Counted from the stretch's first letter, positions 30,910 through 41,218 are shown. The stretch: DNA of 64,000 nucleotides from Bactericera cockerelli (GCA_024516035.1 CM044956.1:8295997-8359996); one strand, 5' to 3'. Numbers and translations: made by a program. Notes: generated by a model not told the origin, from the sequence alone.

Positions 30910-31914
30910 TTAAATTTTGCCTAAATCCTCCATACAAGCTAGTCTAATGTACCTAGAAGTATCGGTTTTTTTTATTAGAATCATCCCATTCTTAATCCAC
31001 AGGTATTGATATTGTTTCTCTGTTTTCACGGTGCGAGCTTCGAAAAATAACTTTTTTAAATAGGGACTTAAGCCTTCATTTACAAGAATAAAAGACTTGT
31101 CCCTATTTACAGAATCACCAAGTTTTGACCACACTTTATTTTTCTTAATCTCAGCGAGAACATTATTTCTAATCTGTTGAGATTCGAACCTGATATTTAC
31201 AACAGTCTTCTCGACCTTTTCATCCCCCACCGTTTTCGTCACTTTGTCGACGCTGGTTCTAATTTGTTCAGGTTGAAATCCGGCCTTCTCTAATACAGCT
31301 GACGTAACTAATTTAGGATCTATATCCTTATTTTTAATACCCGATATCTCTATGACACTTAAATAATCTCTCTGTACCATTTCCTGGACCTGGATCTCCA
31401 TTGTTCTCAGCCTTGTCTTCAGCTCCTTATTCTCAGCATCACTTTTATCAAGCCTCTTCTCCATAGATATCAACTTCTGCTCGAGATTCTTGACCGTTTC
31501 CGTTGCATTGTGCACTTGATCGCCATAGAAATTCAGACTAAGCTTAAAGTCCTCCAGTTCTTTGCTGACTTTCTTCTCAAAATTGTCCCATCTTCTGGAC
31601 ATCCCCCTCAGCAGCTTACCCACATCCGACTCAGCTTCCTCATCTTCCTCCTCCTCCTCCTCCTCCCCTTCTTTGCTGCCGCTGTTTGCTCCCGCCGCCG
31701 GCTTCCTGCATTCAGGACAGATCCACTCTGAGCGCCTGGTGACTCCCATAGACTTCCATGAGCTGAATTTCAGCTTGCAGCAATCAAAATGGTATTTACA
31801 GCCGCATTTGGAGCAGGAGGTAAAGTCCAGTTCCCCGAGAGTACTTGGCAATTCCTTTTTACAGACACCACAACTCATCTTGTAATGCAACTGATAACAG
31901 ATCTCTGATAACAA
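30910..31914 (-). CDS. LINE ORF1: PHD-finger RNA-binding protein
   Basis: 334 residues. A PHD-type zinc finger is at about 16-68 (CGVCKK, CSKCGCKYHFDCC, WICPEC). An acidic run (EEEEEEEDEE) follows at about 81-95, a coiled coil at about 105-190 (LEQKLISMEKRLDKSDAENK) and a C-terminal globular domain with IEISGI, VNIRFES, FILVNEGLSPYLKKLFFEAR and YLWIKNGMILIKK. That last domain has the look of the FP25K-like region found in many insect LINE ORF1 proteins. The product should bind element RNA and form a trimeric particle (family knowledge). Met13 (31878), directly before the zinc finger, is an equally likely start. Confidence 0.82.
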   Translation of the reverse strand: MLSEICYQLHYKMSCGVCKKELPSTLGELDFTSCSKCGCKYHFDCCKLKFSSWKSMGVTRRSEWICPECRKPAAGANSGSKEGEEEEEEEDEEAESDVGKLLRGMSRRWDNFEKKVSKELEDFKLSLNFYGDQVHNATETVKNLEQKLISMEKRLDKSDAENKELKTRLRTMEIQVQEMVQRDYLSVIEISGIKNKDIDPKLVTSAVLEKAGFQPEQIRTSVDKVTKTVGDEKVEKTVVNIRFESQQIRNNVLAEIKKNKVWSKLGDSVNRDKSFILVNEGLSPYLKKLFFEARTVKTEKQYQYLWIKNGMILIKKTDTSRYIRLACMEDLGKI

Positions 31915-32582
31915 GAATCTCCAAAAGGTACGAGTTACTTGTTAGTATCTAAACTTTATTATTGTTCCAGCCAGTACAAAGTCAGTATTAACGAAAAGTT
32001 TTGTTGATCGGTTGCAAAGTGTTTCAAATTCAATTGAAAGAGTGTATTTTAAAAATTTGAAATTTCGCGACTTATTTTTATTTTTGTTTTTCCTTTTGAT
32101 TTAACTTTCGTAATATTTATGATTTCTTTGTTTTCACGATCTTGAACGAATGTTTCCGAATCAAAATATTTGTAGAAATTTGAAGGTTATTTTATTAATA
32201 ATTATTATATAAATTAAATACAATATTAAACTCTAGAATAAATTGGAATAGATAGTTAAATATTCTTTAAAGGCAATATTATCTTCAAAGTTAAGTTCTT
32301 TCTTATATAAAAGTGTCAGAAAGTTCACAAATCTGATGAGTTTCAAATGGAACCCGAACAAAGGAATTCAACCCGGAACTTGAAGTCCGGTAAGTTTTAT
32401 GTAAATTTAATGTCTAATTAATATGAAATTTCCTTGTTTCTTTCTTGACAGCACTAAAAAACGGTCTAAATTCTTAGAAAAAATACACTTCAACTTGTAA
32501 AAATAGTTATTAATAATTGATATTTGTAATTATTCACAAAAAATTCAAGAGCTTCACTTTATCAGTATCACGATCGAGGAAG
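31915..32582 (-). other. 5' UTR of the LINE
   Basis: About 670 bp between ORF1 and the array junction at 32582. It should hold the internal pol II promoter of the element; no motif stands out. Confidence 0.6.
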
Positions 32583-32620
32583 AGAGAGACAGAAAGAGGG
32601 AAGGAGAGAGATAGAGACAG
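32583..32620. repeat. target site duplication of the LINE, right copy
   Basis: Exact match to 27379-27416; it abuts the 5' end of the element. Confidence 0.6.
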
Positions 32621-33130
32621 AGGGAGGGAGAGAGAGAGACAGAGAGACAGAGGGACGGATAGAGAGACAGAAAGAGGGAAGGAGAGAGATAGAGACAGAG
32701 GGACGGATAGAGAGACAGAAAGAGGGAAGGAGAGAGATAGAGACAGAGGGACGGATAGAGAGACAGAAAGAGGGAAGGAGAGAGATAGAGACAGAGGGAC
32801 GGATAGAGAGACAGAAAGAGGGAAGGAGAGAGATAGAGACAGAGGGACGGATAGAGAGACAGAAAGAGGGAAGGAGAGAGATAGAGACAGAGGGTAGGAG
32901 AGAGAGAGAGACAGAGGGAAGGAGAGAGAGAGACAGAGGAAAGGAGGGAAAGAGAGAGAGAGAGAAAGAATGGAAGAGAGAGAAAGAGGGAAGGTGGAAT
33001 GGAGAGAAAAAGAACAGAAGAGTAAGAGAGAGGGAAAAAAAGAGGGAGAGAGAAAGTGAGAGAGAGAGAAAAAAAGGGAAGGAGAGAGAGACAGAACAGG
33101 AGAGTAAGAGAGAGGGAGAAAAAGAGTTAA
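32583..33130. repeat. purine minisatellite, 48-bp unit
   Basis: About five head-to-tail copies of a 48-bp unit (GGGACGGATAGAGAGACAG ...) lie at 32650-32895, followed by irregular GA sequence. In frame it gives a 16-residue Arg-Asp-Glu repeat that is not a protein. One unit edge also occurs at 27371-27416, showing that both arrays were joined before the LINE arrived. Confidence 0.9.
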
Positions 33131-33619
33131 ATAATTAAAAATAAAAGAAGAGAAAACGAGAAATGCAATAATAATGAACACTTCACCAACAAACTAAGTT
33201 AAAAAAAAAAAAAAAAACGAATACCTTTCCTATTTTTCATAATAAAACTCAGTTATCAAATATCGTTCCCAGAGTACAATTTTTCACAGTTTTGAATAGA
33301 AATTGACCATATCTATCACAAAACCTACAATTTCCATCAAAATATTTTAAGGACATCCTGTATTTCCTTCTCTTAACAATAATTTTATATTTCAGGGCCT
33401 CTTAATAATAATTTTCTAGTTTCTATGCTTCAGAGATAAACTCATCGCTTTCTCTTCAACAAAAGATCATTTCAGCAGCTTTTGAATTTAAGACTCCAGG
33501 ATATAAATCTAATTAAATGTAGCGTAGTGACACCCAATATAGGACACTAATATTAGTCAGCTAGTCACACCCAATGTAGGACACCAAAATTCGTACATAT
33601 CTCTTCGTATTAAAGTCAA
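33131..33619. other. unassigned stretch with small direct repeat
   Basis: No gene. GACACCCAATATAGGACAC and CACACCCAATGTAGGACAC (about 33527 and 33566) are a short duplication. Confidence 0.45.
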
Positions 33620-33772
33620 TATTATATACGTATTATTATGTGGTGATAATCCCAAATGGGAGCGTAACTTGTCCTACCTCGGCTGGGTTTCGAACTAGAC
33701 CAAAGTGCGACGCCTTAATTCTATGAAGAAAAATAGGTGTTAATAATAATATCGTCTTATTTATACTCCCTA
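33620..33772 (-). mobile_element. SINE group A, rearranged fragment
   Basis: 33640-33695 holds the body and B box (ATAATCCCAAATGGGAG, CGGCTGGGTTTCGAAC on plus). 33742-33770 holds a tail (ATCGTCTTATTTATACTCCC). The order is disturbed relative to intact copies. Confidence 0.65.
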
Positions 33773-33779
33773 AAGGCGA

Positions 33780-33980
33780 GAAGAAAGAGAGGGAGAGAAT
33801 TATTATTATTAAACAGATTTAATCAAGTTTTATTTACAAAATAAAATAAAACATAGTGAGAGAGGAAGATTAGGGGAGAGGGAGAGATAGAGTATTGGGG
33901 GAGAGAGAGAAAAATAGATGGATACATAGATAGATAGATAGAGAGAGAGAGTGGAAAGAGGGAGAGAGGTAAAAAAAGAA
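33780..33980. repeat. purine-rich patch
   Basis: GAGAGA and GATAGATA runs. Frames over it are artefacts. Confidence 0.8.
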
Positions 33981-34100
33981 GAATCCTGAGTATTTGAGAA
34001 AGCAAATTTTCAATTCTAACTTCCCGGAAGTTTGATGTTCTTTCCGCATAGTAAATATTGAGTCAATAGTCAGTAGGGACATCGGAGACCGACATGTAGG

Positions 34101-34277
34101 ATGTCATATGAACCTCCCTTTTCGTAATATGAACACCAAAGAGGGGAAATTTGCGGTGGCTGTCGGTTTACAAACATTCTCAAATTCTCAAGTTAGATTT
34201 TTGTAAACCGAGAGCCACCGCAAATTTCTCCTCTTTGGTATCCTTACTTGGCGCCAAAGGGGAGGTTCATACGACAT
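34101..34277. mobile_element. 177-bp foldback MITE
   Basis: The ends ATGTCATATGAACCTCCC and ATGTCGTATGAACCTCCC (inverted) bound a near palindrome. CCAAAGAGGGGAAATTTGCG and GTGGCTGTCGGTTTACAAA recur inverted at 34203-34241, around a loop of about 25 bp. No coding capacity; superfamily unclear. Confidence 0.65.
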
Positions 34278-34584
34278 GGCACATGCTACCTCTACTAACT
34301 GTGGCACATATACGTATGTAAAAATGTACATAGATTACATAACCAATGAGTTAGGTACTCTACAAAAGGTCAATATGCTGGATGGTTTTATTTTCAAGCC
34401 TATTATATTTTCAAAACTTGAAAATTAATATCGAGCAACTTTGGAGAATGCACAGAAATTCCTCGCTGACTGTGTCAATACTGAAATTTTAACAAGACAA
34501 AAAGATTCAAAAAATATTTATTTGTACGTGTGAAAGATGAAGAAGTTGGTTGGGTTGGGTGGAAGAGATGGCCATAGGCGATAA
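34278..34584. other. unassigned; ends in a degenerate hairpin module
   Basis: GGGTTGGGTGGAAGAGATGG at 34551 followed by CCATAGGCGATAACCCG is a decayed copy of the retroelement hairpin module, cut off by the SINE group D insertion. Confidence 0.45.
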
Positions 34585-34795
34585 CCCGTGCACTGGTAGT
34601 CAAATGGTTACCGCGCTAGTCTGGTGATCCAGGTAGCGTAGGGATCCGTTGCCGTTGGTTCAAATCCTACCCAGTGCATGAATTTTTCCTTATTATAATA
34701 ATAAGACTCTGAGGGTTCAATGGTAGAAAATGCTTTGAGCATTAAACTCGCCTGGTGTTTACCTTCCACCAAACAGTATTATTATTATTATAAAA
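34585..34795 (+). mobile_element. SINE group D with embedded hairpin module
   Basis: GTGCACTGGTAGTCAAATGG and TTACCGCGC (A box region), a long variable arm, TTGGTTCAAATCC (B box) and TACCCAGTGCAT closing the acceptor stem (TGCACTGG with CCAGTGCA). The body holds TGGTAGAAAATGCTTTGAGC and ATTAAACTCGCC, in which AATGCT (34729-34734) pairs with AGCATT (34738-34743), then GGTGTTTACCTTCCAC and an (ATT)n tail. Confidence 0.85.
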
Positions 34796-35690
34796 ACTGT
34801 TTAAACGAAGGAACTTTTTAGTCTAATTTTGAAAATATAAAAGGTAACAAGGAATGAAATTGAAAATAAATTTAGCTGAATGTAAATACCAAAAGATCAA
34901 TGGAATACCTGCCATTCTTTTTCTCGTACTTTTAAGAATAATTTTCATGCTCTGATGCTTACATTTCTTGAGAAAAAGAAAATTTTTTTTAGAGGTCTAT
35001 AAACTTCACCCTAAATCATTAAAAATATTAGGAAAAAAACTTTTCCGTGCAAAATTTGTTCTCCAGTAAAACTTTTAGTGTTTTTTTATAGAAACTCAAA
35101 AACAAAGAATTTTTAATCCTTAAAAATAACAAATTTCTTCTTCTTCCTCTTGATAAATTTGTGCTCATGATCTATTTATATTTATTTTGTCACCTAATTT
35201 ATGTATTATTTCCGAGAAATTTCTAATGTTAGAAATCGGAAATATACATATTTTTCTAAAAGTAAATATTTTTTGCCTCGATTTCAATTTTTTCATATTT
35301 GTGGACGTTTCATAACAACCTGAGCAACTTTTATTTTGTGTCTGTCTGTCAGTTAAAAATATTCCTTGGAATTCGCAAATCTCCGAAACTACTGAACGGA
35401 TTTCGACGAAATTTTGTACACATTTACGAGACGTATTGTAGATGGTCCCACTCTAAATTGATCAACTGCGCAACTTTTCATTTGTGTATGATCTAATACA
35501 TTCAAAAATAAATTAGCACTTTAATGACTTCTTTTCAAATTTAAGAAAAACTCCATAGCACAAAGAAAACACGTTATCCATTATTTATCTATGTGAATTC
35601 TCAAGGGGTCTAGGGTATTCAATAAAATAATTTATGAGTTGTTATATGAGAAAGTGGTAGAATAGAAGACTCCAACATACGTATATTGCG
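34796..35690. other. unassigned AT-rich stretch with dispersed-repeat phrase
   Basis: AACTACTGAACGGATTTCGA followed by CGAAATTTTGTACAC at about 35388 is wording common in dispersed insect repeats. No gene. Confidence 0.4.
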
Positions 35691-35691
35691 G

Positions 35692-35755
<64 letters not shown>

Positions 35756-36670
35756 GATCACACTGAAAATACTAATAAGGTCGCCATAAATTTTCTGTTC
35801 TCATAAAGGCAAAGGTTAAAGGCTAAAACAACATACCGTGTATTATCTTTATGACGAGGGAGAGAGAGAGAGAGTGAGAGAAGGTAAGGAAGAAGGAAAG
35901 AGAGAGAAGGAGAGAAGATAATGGAGAAGGAAAGAGAGAGAAGGAGAGAAGATATGGGAGAAGGAAAGAGAGAGAAGGAGAGAAGATATGGGAGAAGGAA
36001 AGGAGGAGAAGGTAAGAGAAACAGAATAAAGGAGAAGGAAAGATAGAGAAGGAGAGAAGATAATGGAGAAGGAAAGATAGAGAAGGAGAGAAGATAATGG
36101 AGAAGGAAAGAGAGAGAAGGGGAGAAGATAATGGAGAAGGAAAGAGAGAGAAGGAGAGAAGATATGGGAGAAGGAAAGGAGGAGAAGGTAAGAGAAACAG
36201 AAACAGAATAAAGGAGAAGGAAAGAGAGAGATAGAAGGAAAGAGAGAAAAGGGGAGTAGATAATGGAGAAGGAAAGAGAGAGAAGGAGAGAAGATATGGG
36301 AGAAGGAAAGAGAGAGAAGGAGAGAAGATATGGGAGAAGGAAAGGAGGAGAAGGTAAGAGAAACAGAATAAAGGAGAAGGAAAGATAGAGAAGGAGAGAA
36401 GATAATGGAGAAGGAAAGAGAGAGAAGGAGAGAAGATATGGGAGAAGGAAAGGAGGAGAAGGTAAGAGAAACAGAAACAGAATAAAGGAGAAGGAAAGAG
36501 AGAGATAGAAGGAAAGAGAGAAAAGGGGAGTAGATAATGGAGAAGGAAAGAGAGAGAAGGAAAGATAAAGAAGGAGAGAGAAAGAGGAAGAGGAGTGAGA
36601 ACTAGAGATGAAAAATAGGAAGACGAAAAATGTGGGTAGGGAGAGAGAAATAAAGGAGAGAAATTGAGAA
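35691..36670. repeat. purine minisatellite with nested periodicity
   Basis: A (GA)n run at 35693-35750, then about 800 bp built from blocks such as GGAGAAGGAAAGAGAGAGAAG and GAAGATATGGGAGAAGG, with GGTAAGAGAAACAGAATAAA markers at about 36010, 36187, 36352 and 36460. The 353-codon minus-strand frame is an artefact. Confidence 0.88.
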
Positions 36671-36874
36671 TATGGATAAATATTTTTTTCCTTCAGTTTT
36701 GATGTTTTATGAGAGAAAATGGCCGATTTATGTCTCAGGCTATGTGATATAAGCTCTGAACTATAATGGACTATTTTACAACCGTGAATAGCGTCCGAGA
36801 GTTTATATATTTTATTCATAGCTTTGATAAAACCTATAACTATTACATGTACATTTATTTTTCATGGCAAGTAT

Positions 36875-37720
36875 TATTATTATTTAACACTTTATGAGAT
36901 ATAAATGGACATAATTATGTACAGTACAAATAATTATTTTAACAATGAAAAAAATGGAAACAATATAATACAACAATAATGTAAAAGAATAGAAAAATAT
37001 ACAGGGTGGGGCAAAAGTCTGGAAACCCCTGAATAAGTTTCGAATGGCTTCTTCGGTAAAATTAAAATTTTGTAAGGTAAACCGGGCTAATAAGACCTTC
37101 TTTTTGAGTTGGGTCGATTTTTGTTACCGGCCCCCATGTCGGGGCCAGGGGGGCCAACTTCATTTTTTTAAATACGAACCCCCACCTTTCGATACATTTT
37201 TGGAAATGTCTTTAAAAAAAAAGTACATTGGTGCAAATTTTATTTTTTACTTTCCTTATCCTATAATAAGGAAAGTATTGTATTCGTCGAAAATTTGACC
37301 TACCCAGCTTTTCACATTTCTGGACGAATCATAGCGCAAATGGCGTCTAATTTTGTGTATGCAGTAAAGTCTGGAAACCCCTGAATATCTTTTGAAAGGG
37401 CTTTCTCAGTAAATTTAAAACTGTGCACGGTAAGTCAGGGTAATTAGACCTTTCCAAAAATGTATCGCAAGGTGGGGGTTCGTATTTAAAAAAATGAAGT
37501 TGGCCCCCCTGGCCTCGACATGGGGGCCGGTAACAAAAATCGACCCCACTCTAAAAGAAGGTCTTATTAGCCCGGTTTACCGTACCAAATTTTAAGTTTA
37601 CCGAAGAAGGCATTCGAAAGTTATTCAGGGGTTTCCAGACTTTTGCCCCACCCTGTATAGAAACATATATCCTAACTAAAGGGCGGTGTTATTGCCTATG
37701 GCAATCTCTTCCACCCAACC
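36875..37720 (-). mobile_element. hairpin-module retroelement end, split by a MITE
   Basis: Minus strand: GGGTGGAAGAGATTGCC, CATAGGCAATAACACCGCC and CTTTAGTTAGGATATATG, then (after the MITE at 37002-37655) AT-rich sequence ending ATAAAGTGTTAAATAATAAT. Removing the MITE restores the layout seen at 40165-40325 and 43195-43384. Confidence 0.65.
37002..37655. mobile_element. 654-bp mariner-type MITE with long inverted repeats
   Basis: The ends CAGGGTGGGGCAAAAGTC and their inverse are flanked by TA (37000-37001, 37656-37657). The inverted arms run about 220 bp (GGAAACCCCTGAATAAG, GGCCCCCATGTCGGGGCC on the left and counterparts on the right). A further copy of AAAGTCTGGAAACCCCTGAA near 37368 and the phrase TACTTTCCTTATCC/GGAAAGTA in the middle suggest a composite interior. 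No transposase. Confidence 0.8.
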
Positions 37721-37734
37721 CTTTTTCTGTGCAC

Positions 37735-37812
37735 GCTCAGCTCACCAATGTATGGATCCCCGCTTACCATGCGGAAGATGCCAGGTTTGAATCCCAGATG
37801 TGACAATAATTT
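37735..37812 (+). mobile_element. SINE group C head fragment
   Basis: CTCAGCTCACCAATGTATGG, CCGCTTACCATGCGGAAGAT, CAGGTTTGAATCCC (B box) and then a break. It carries several substitutions relative to the copy at 24705. Confidence 0.6.
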
Positions 37813-37945
37813 GTAGTCGTATATAAAGAGAACTCGAGGACTTTTTTGAACAGTGCCGACCCCAAGTAGGATTGGAAAAGACAAAGTGAAAGAAGAAGAA
37901 GATGAAGAAAGGACCAGATTTTTTTTTCTTTTGTACTTAAGTAAA

Positions 37946-38102
37946 GATAAAAAAAGTATCATATTTGTGTTAATCACTTTCGTACTGTCACAACTACTCA
38001 AACTCGCCCTACTAAATCGTCGCTGAACCTGGGACTTGAACCACCGACCTCCAGGTTACTTATAGTCAGCCGCCTTATCCATCAAGCTACTCAGGTCGGT
38101 TC
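37946..38102 (-). mobile_element. SINE group B, nearly complete
   Basis: Minus strand: ACCGACCTGAGTAGCTTGAT (A box), GGATAAGGCGGCTGAC, CCTGGAGGTCGGTGGTTCAA with GTCCC (B box), GTTTGAGTAGTTGTGACAG, then AACACAAATATGATAC. Confidence 0.82.
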
Positions 38103-38120
38103 TAGTACGTAGAATATTCA

Positions 38121-38396
38121 CAGCAGTTTTTTATTTCGTAGCCATGAAACAGGAGCTACTGTAGACTCTTGTGGTCTGTGTTGTAGCTTGCCCATCCCGT
38201 AGTATGCCTCCCCTCTGATGGACGAGAAGTGACACAATACTTCCCATTTAAGTGCTGGGTCAACACGAGCGTACCGGAAGGTAGCCCTTACAAACAATTG
38301 TAACCAAATTAAGAATACATTTTTTTTGTCAGCACGGGGGATCGATCCCGGGACCTTCCGCATGGCAAGCGAGTGCTTCACCACTGAGCTAATATA
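38121..38396 (-). mobile_element. SINE group C, nearly complete
   Basis: Minus strand: TAGCTCAGTGGTGAAGCAC, CGCTTGCCATGCGGAAGGTC, CCGGGATCGATCCC (B box changed from GGTTCGA), TTTGTAAGGGCTACCTTCC, GCTCGTGTTGACCCAGCAC, CTACGAAATAAAAAACTGC end. Confidence 0.83.
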
Positions 38397-38399
38397 AAC

Positions 38400-40060
38400 T
38401 TCTCAATTCTTCTGGCTTCTACTCGGGTGCTTTTATCATCTCTGTCTATTTTCTTATTCCCGTTCTTCGTCTAATTCTTTCTCCTCTATTACCTAATCCT
38501 TCTCCATCTCCTAATGAGCTATGATACATCAAGCGTAAAACTAGAAAAAAATACTAATTATTTCCTTCTTTTTCTCTTCCTCCTACTTTTCTATCTCTTT
38601 CTCGACGTTCCTCCCTTTCTTTCTCCTTTCCTTCTCTTTCTCTATTTCCTTTCTCTCTAATCTTCCTTCTCTTTTCTCTATCTTCTCCTCATCCTTTCCC
38701 TTCTCCTACTCTCCTCCTAATTTCCTTTCTCCTACTCCACTCTTTCTCTAATTTATTTCTTCATCTTATTCTTCCTTCTCTCCTCTTCTTTCTCCTACCA
38801 TTTCCTTTCTCTCCTACTCCATCTCTTTCTCTAATTTATTTTCTCATCCTATTCCTTCTCCTTCTCTTCCCCTCTTTTCTTCTCCTACTCCATCTCTTTC
38901 TCTAATTTATTTCCTCATCCTTAATTACTTCTCCTTTCTCTCCTTTCCTAATTTCTTTTCTCCTATTTCCTATTCCTTTCTCCTAATTTCCTTTCTCCTA
39001 CTCCATTCTTTCTCTAATTTATTTTCTCATCCTATTCCTTCTCCTTCTCTTCCTCCTAATTTCTTTCTCCTACTCCATCTCTTCTCTAATTTATTTTCTC
39101 TTCCTATTCTTTCCTCTTCTCTAATTCTTTTCTCCTTTTCCTCTTTTCTCCTAATTTCTTTCTCCTACTCATCTTTCCTAATTATTTTCTCTCCTATTCC
39201 TCTCTTCTTTCTCCTAATTTCCTTTCTCCTACTCCATCTTTCTCTAATTTATTTTCTCATCCTATTCCTTCTCTCTTTCTCCTAATTTCCTTTCTCCTTT
39301 CTCCTATTTCTTTCTCTATCCATCTCTTCTCTTATTTTCTCATCCTATTCCTTCTCCTTCTCTTTCCTCCTATTTCCTTTTCTCCTACTCCTATCTCTTC
39401 TCTCTCCACTCTTTATTTTCTCATCCTATTCCTTCTCCTTCTCTTCCTCCTAATTCTTCTCTACTCATCTCATTCTCTATTTTCTCATCCTATTCCTTTC
39501 TTTCTTCTCCTATTCTTTCTTTCTTCCTTCCAATTTTCCTTTCTCCTACTCCATCTTCTCTTACTTCCTCCTTTTATTTTCTTATCTTTCTTCTATTTCT
39601 CTTCTCCTATTTCCCTTCTCTTCTCTCCTTTATATTTCCCTTTCCTTTTCCTAACTCCCATCTCTTTCTCTATTTATTTTTCTTATCCTATTCCTTCTCT
39701 TTCTCTTCTTCGATTTCCCTTCTCCTACTCCATCTCTTTCTCTATCCTCCTCCTTTTATTTTCTTATCCTATTCTTCTCCTTCTCTTCCTCCTAATTTCC
39801 TTTCTCCTACTCCATCTCTTTCTCTATTTCCTCCTCTTTATTTTCTAATCCTAATCCTACTCTTGCTCTTCCTCTAAGTCTTCTACTCCATGGAAAATCA
39901 TCTACTCCATCTCTTTCTGTACCTTCTCCTATTTTTTTCTCGTCCTATTCCTTCTCCTACGAGTACTCTTCCTCCTAATTATCCATCTCCTACTCCATCT
40001 CTTTCTCTACCTCCTCCTCTTTATTTTCGCCTGTTCTCTTCTTATTTCTCTTCATCCCTA
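38400..40060. repeat. pyrimidine minisatellite, about 70-bp unit
   Basis: 1.65 kb of CT-rich sequence on plus. TTTCTCCTACTCCATCTC, TTTATTTTCTCATCCTATTC and CTTCTCTTCCTCCTAATTTC recur in that order roughly every 65-80 bp with many small length changes. No gene. Confidence 0.85.
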
Positions 40061-40164
40061 TATTCCTACTCCAGCCAAGCTAGAAATCTTAATCATCCTT
40101 GTTCCCTACAAGCTTCATTCATATTCTCTCGTAATAGGCAAGACAAGGGTCGATTAGCCACAGC
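40061..40164. other. unassigned spacer
   Basis: No feature recognised between the pyrimidine array and the retroelement end. Confidence 0.4.
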
Positions 40165-40325
40165 TTTTTTTTAAGCTTTATTAGGTAGAACAAAAAATAT
40201 ATATACAGTAAAATACAATGAAATATAAAGAAAAACAAAAAGATTAAATAAATATACAAGAAAGAAAAATAAGAGAAATGTCCTACCTAAAGGGCGGGGT
40301 TATTGCCTATGGCAATCTCTTCCAC
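40165..40325 (-). mobile_element. retroelement 3' end with conserved hairpin
   Basis: Minus strand: GGGTGGAAGAGATTGCC, CATAGGCAATAACCCCGCC, CTTTAGGTAGGACATTTC, a T-rich stretch of about 110 bp, then CCTAATAAAGCTTAAAAAA. ATTGCC pairs with GGCAAT. Confidence 0.68.
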
Positions 40326-40443
40326 CCAATCAACAAAACAGATAAACCCCCTCTATTTCTGTATCTCATCGCAATCTGCACAAATGGAGTTGTCGGTAAT
40401 TGCATGCCAAACAAAGTTCATTTGGCATGTGTAGACAATTATT

Positions 40444-40444
<1 letters not shown>

Positions 40445-40493
<49 letters not shown>
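40445..40493. repeat. poly(A) run of about 49
   Basis: An uninterrupted A tract after TGTAGACAATTATTC, probably the tail of a retroposed sequence on the plus strand or an expanded mononucleotide repeat. Confidence 0.9.
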
Positions 40494-40495
<2 letters not shown>

Positions 40496-40547
40496 ACGTG
40501 AAGACCTGCTGGATAATGGACTCAATTAAAGGTTAAGTTAAAAAAAG

Positions 40548-40690
40548 TGATTATATTTGTGCTAATCACAGTTGTGTTATAACAACTACTCAAACTCTCT
40601 TTATTAAATCTACGCTGAAACCGGGACTTGAACCACCGACCTCCAGTTTCAAGTCCGGCGCCTTATCGATCAAGCTACTGAGGACGGTGA
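40548..40690 (-). mobile_element. SINE group B
   Basis: Minus strand: ACCGTCCTCAGTAGCTTGAT, CGATAAGGCGCCGGACTTG, GGTCGGTGGTTCAAGTCCC (B box), GAGTTTGAGTAGTTG, ending AGCACAAATATAATCAC. Confidence 0.8.
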
Positions 40691-41218
40691 TTCATATATA
40701 AAGGAAAATGTAGGATAAAACTTCGTTGTGATAGTGCAGAAATCTTGTATATCCAGAATTTCCTCTAACAGTAACAGAAAAAGGAAAAAAAAATCCCTTA
40801 TATTAACAGGATTCATACATGACTGTGTACGCCAACTACGCCATATTGTCCTGGGCTTCATACATTTCTACGATTACAGGAAAAGTCCTGAGTATTACAG
40901 GAAAATATTGTTCCTGTGTTGCTCCCACTCTCTCACTTTCTCTCTCTCTCTCTTTGAACATATCTCCTGTGTTGCTCCCACTCTCTCTCTATCGTTCATC
41001 TTTCTCTTCGCTCTCTCTCTTCCTCTCTTTGAACATAATGTATGTACAATGTTATGTAGGGTCGTTCTGTTTCATAACATTCTATGAAAATATTACTAGA
41101 CCCTTTTTCTTCCGCCTTCTATTATTGCTTTCTATCTCTCTCTTTCATTTAATCTTTTTTCTCTCCTTTATGTTTTTTCTTCTCTCTCACTCTCTTTATT
41201 TCCTTTTATGTATTTCTA
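40691..41218. repeat. CT-rich patches and unassigned sequence
   Basis: CTCTCT runs at 40925-41035 (with a duplicated TCCTGTGTTGCTCCCACTCT) and 41100-41210. No gene. Confidence 0.6.

Larger units (their letters stand above)
27417..32582 (-). mobile_element. full-length CR1/Jockey-group LINE with two intact ORFs
   Basis: An element of about 5.17 kb on the minus strand: 5' UTR of about 670 bp, ORF1, an 84-bp gap, ORF2, a 3' UTR of about 470 bp and a tail of ATCA repeats (27417-27431, seen as GATTGATTGATTGAT on plus). Microsatellite tails instead of poly(A) are typical of the CR1/L2/Daphne side of the Jockey superfamily. It interrupts a purine array and is flanked by a duplication of about 38 bp. 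Neither ORF has a stop, so it looks young. Confidence 0.85.

Noticed and set aside
35758..36819. 353-codon minus frame with hydrophobic Ser/Leu/Phe repeats resembling membrane segments
   Set aside because: The hydrophobicity comes from the purine minisatellite read backwards.
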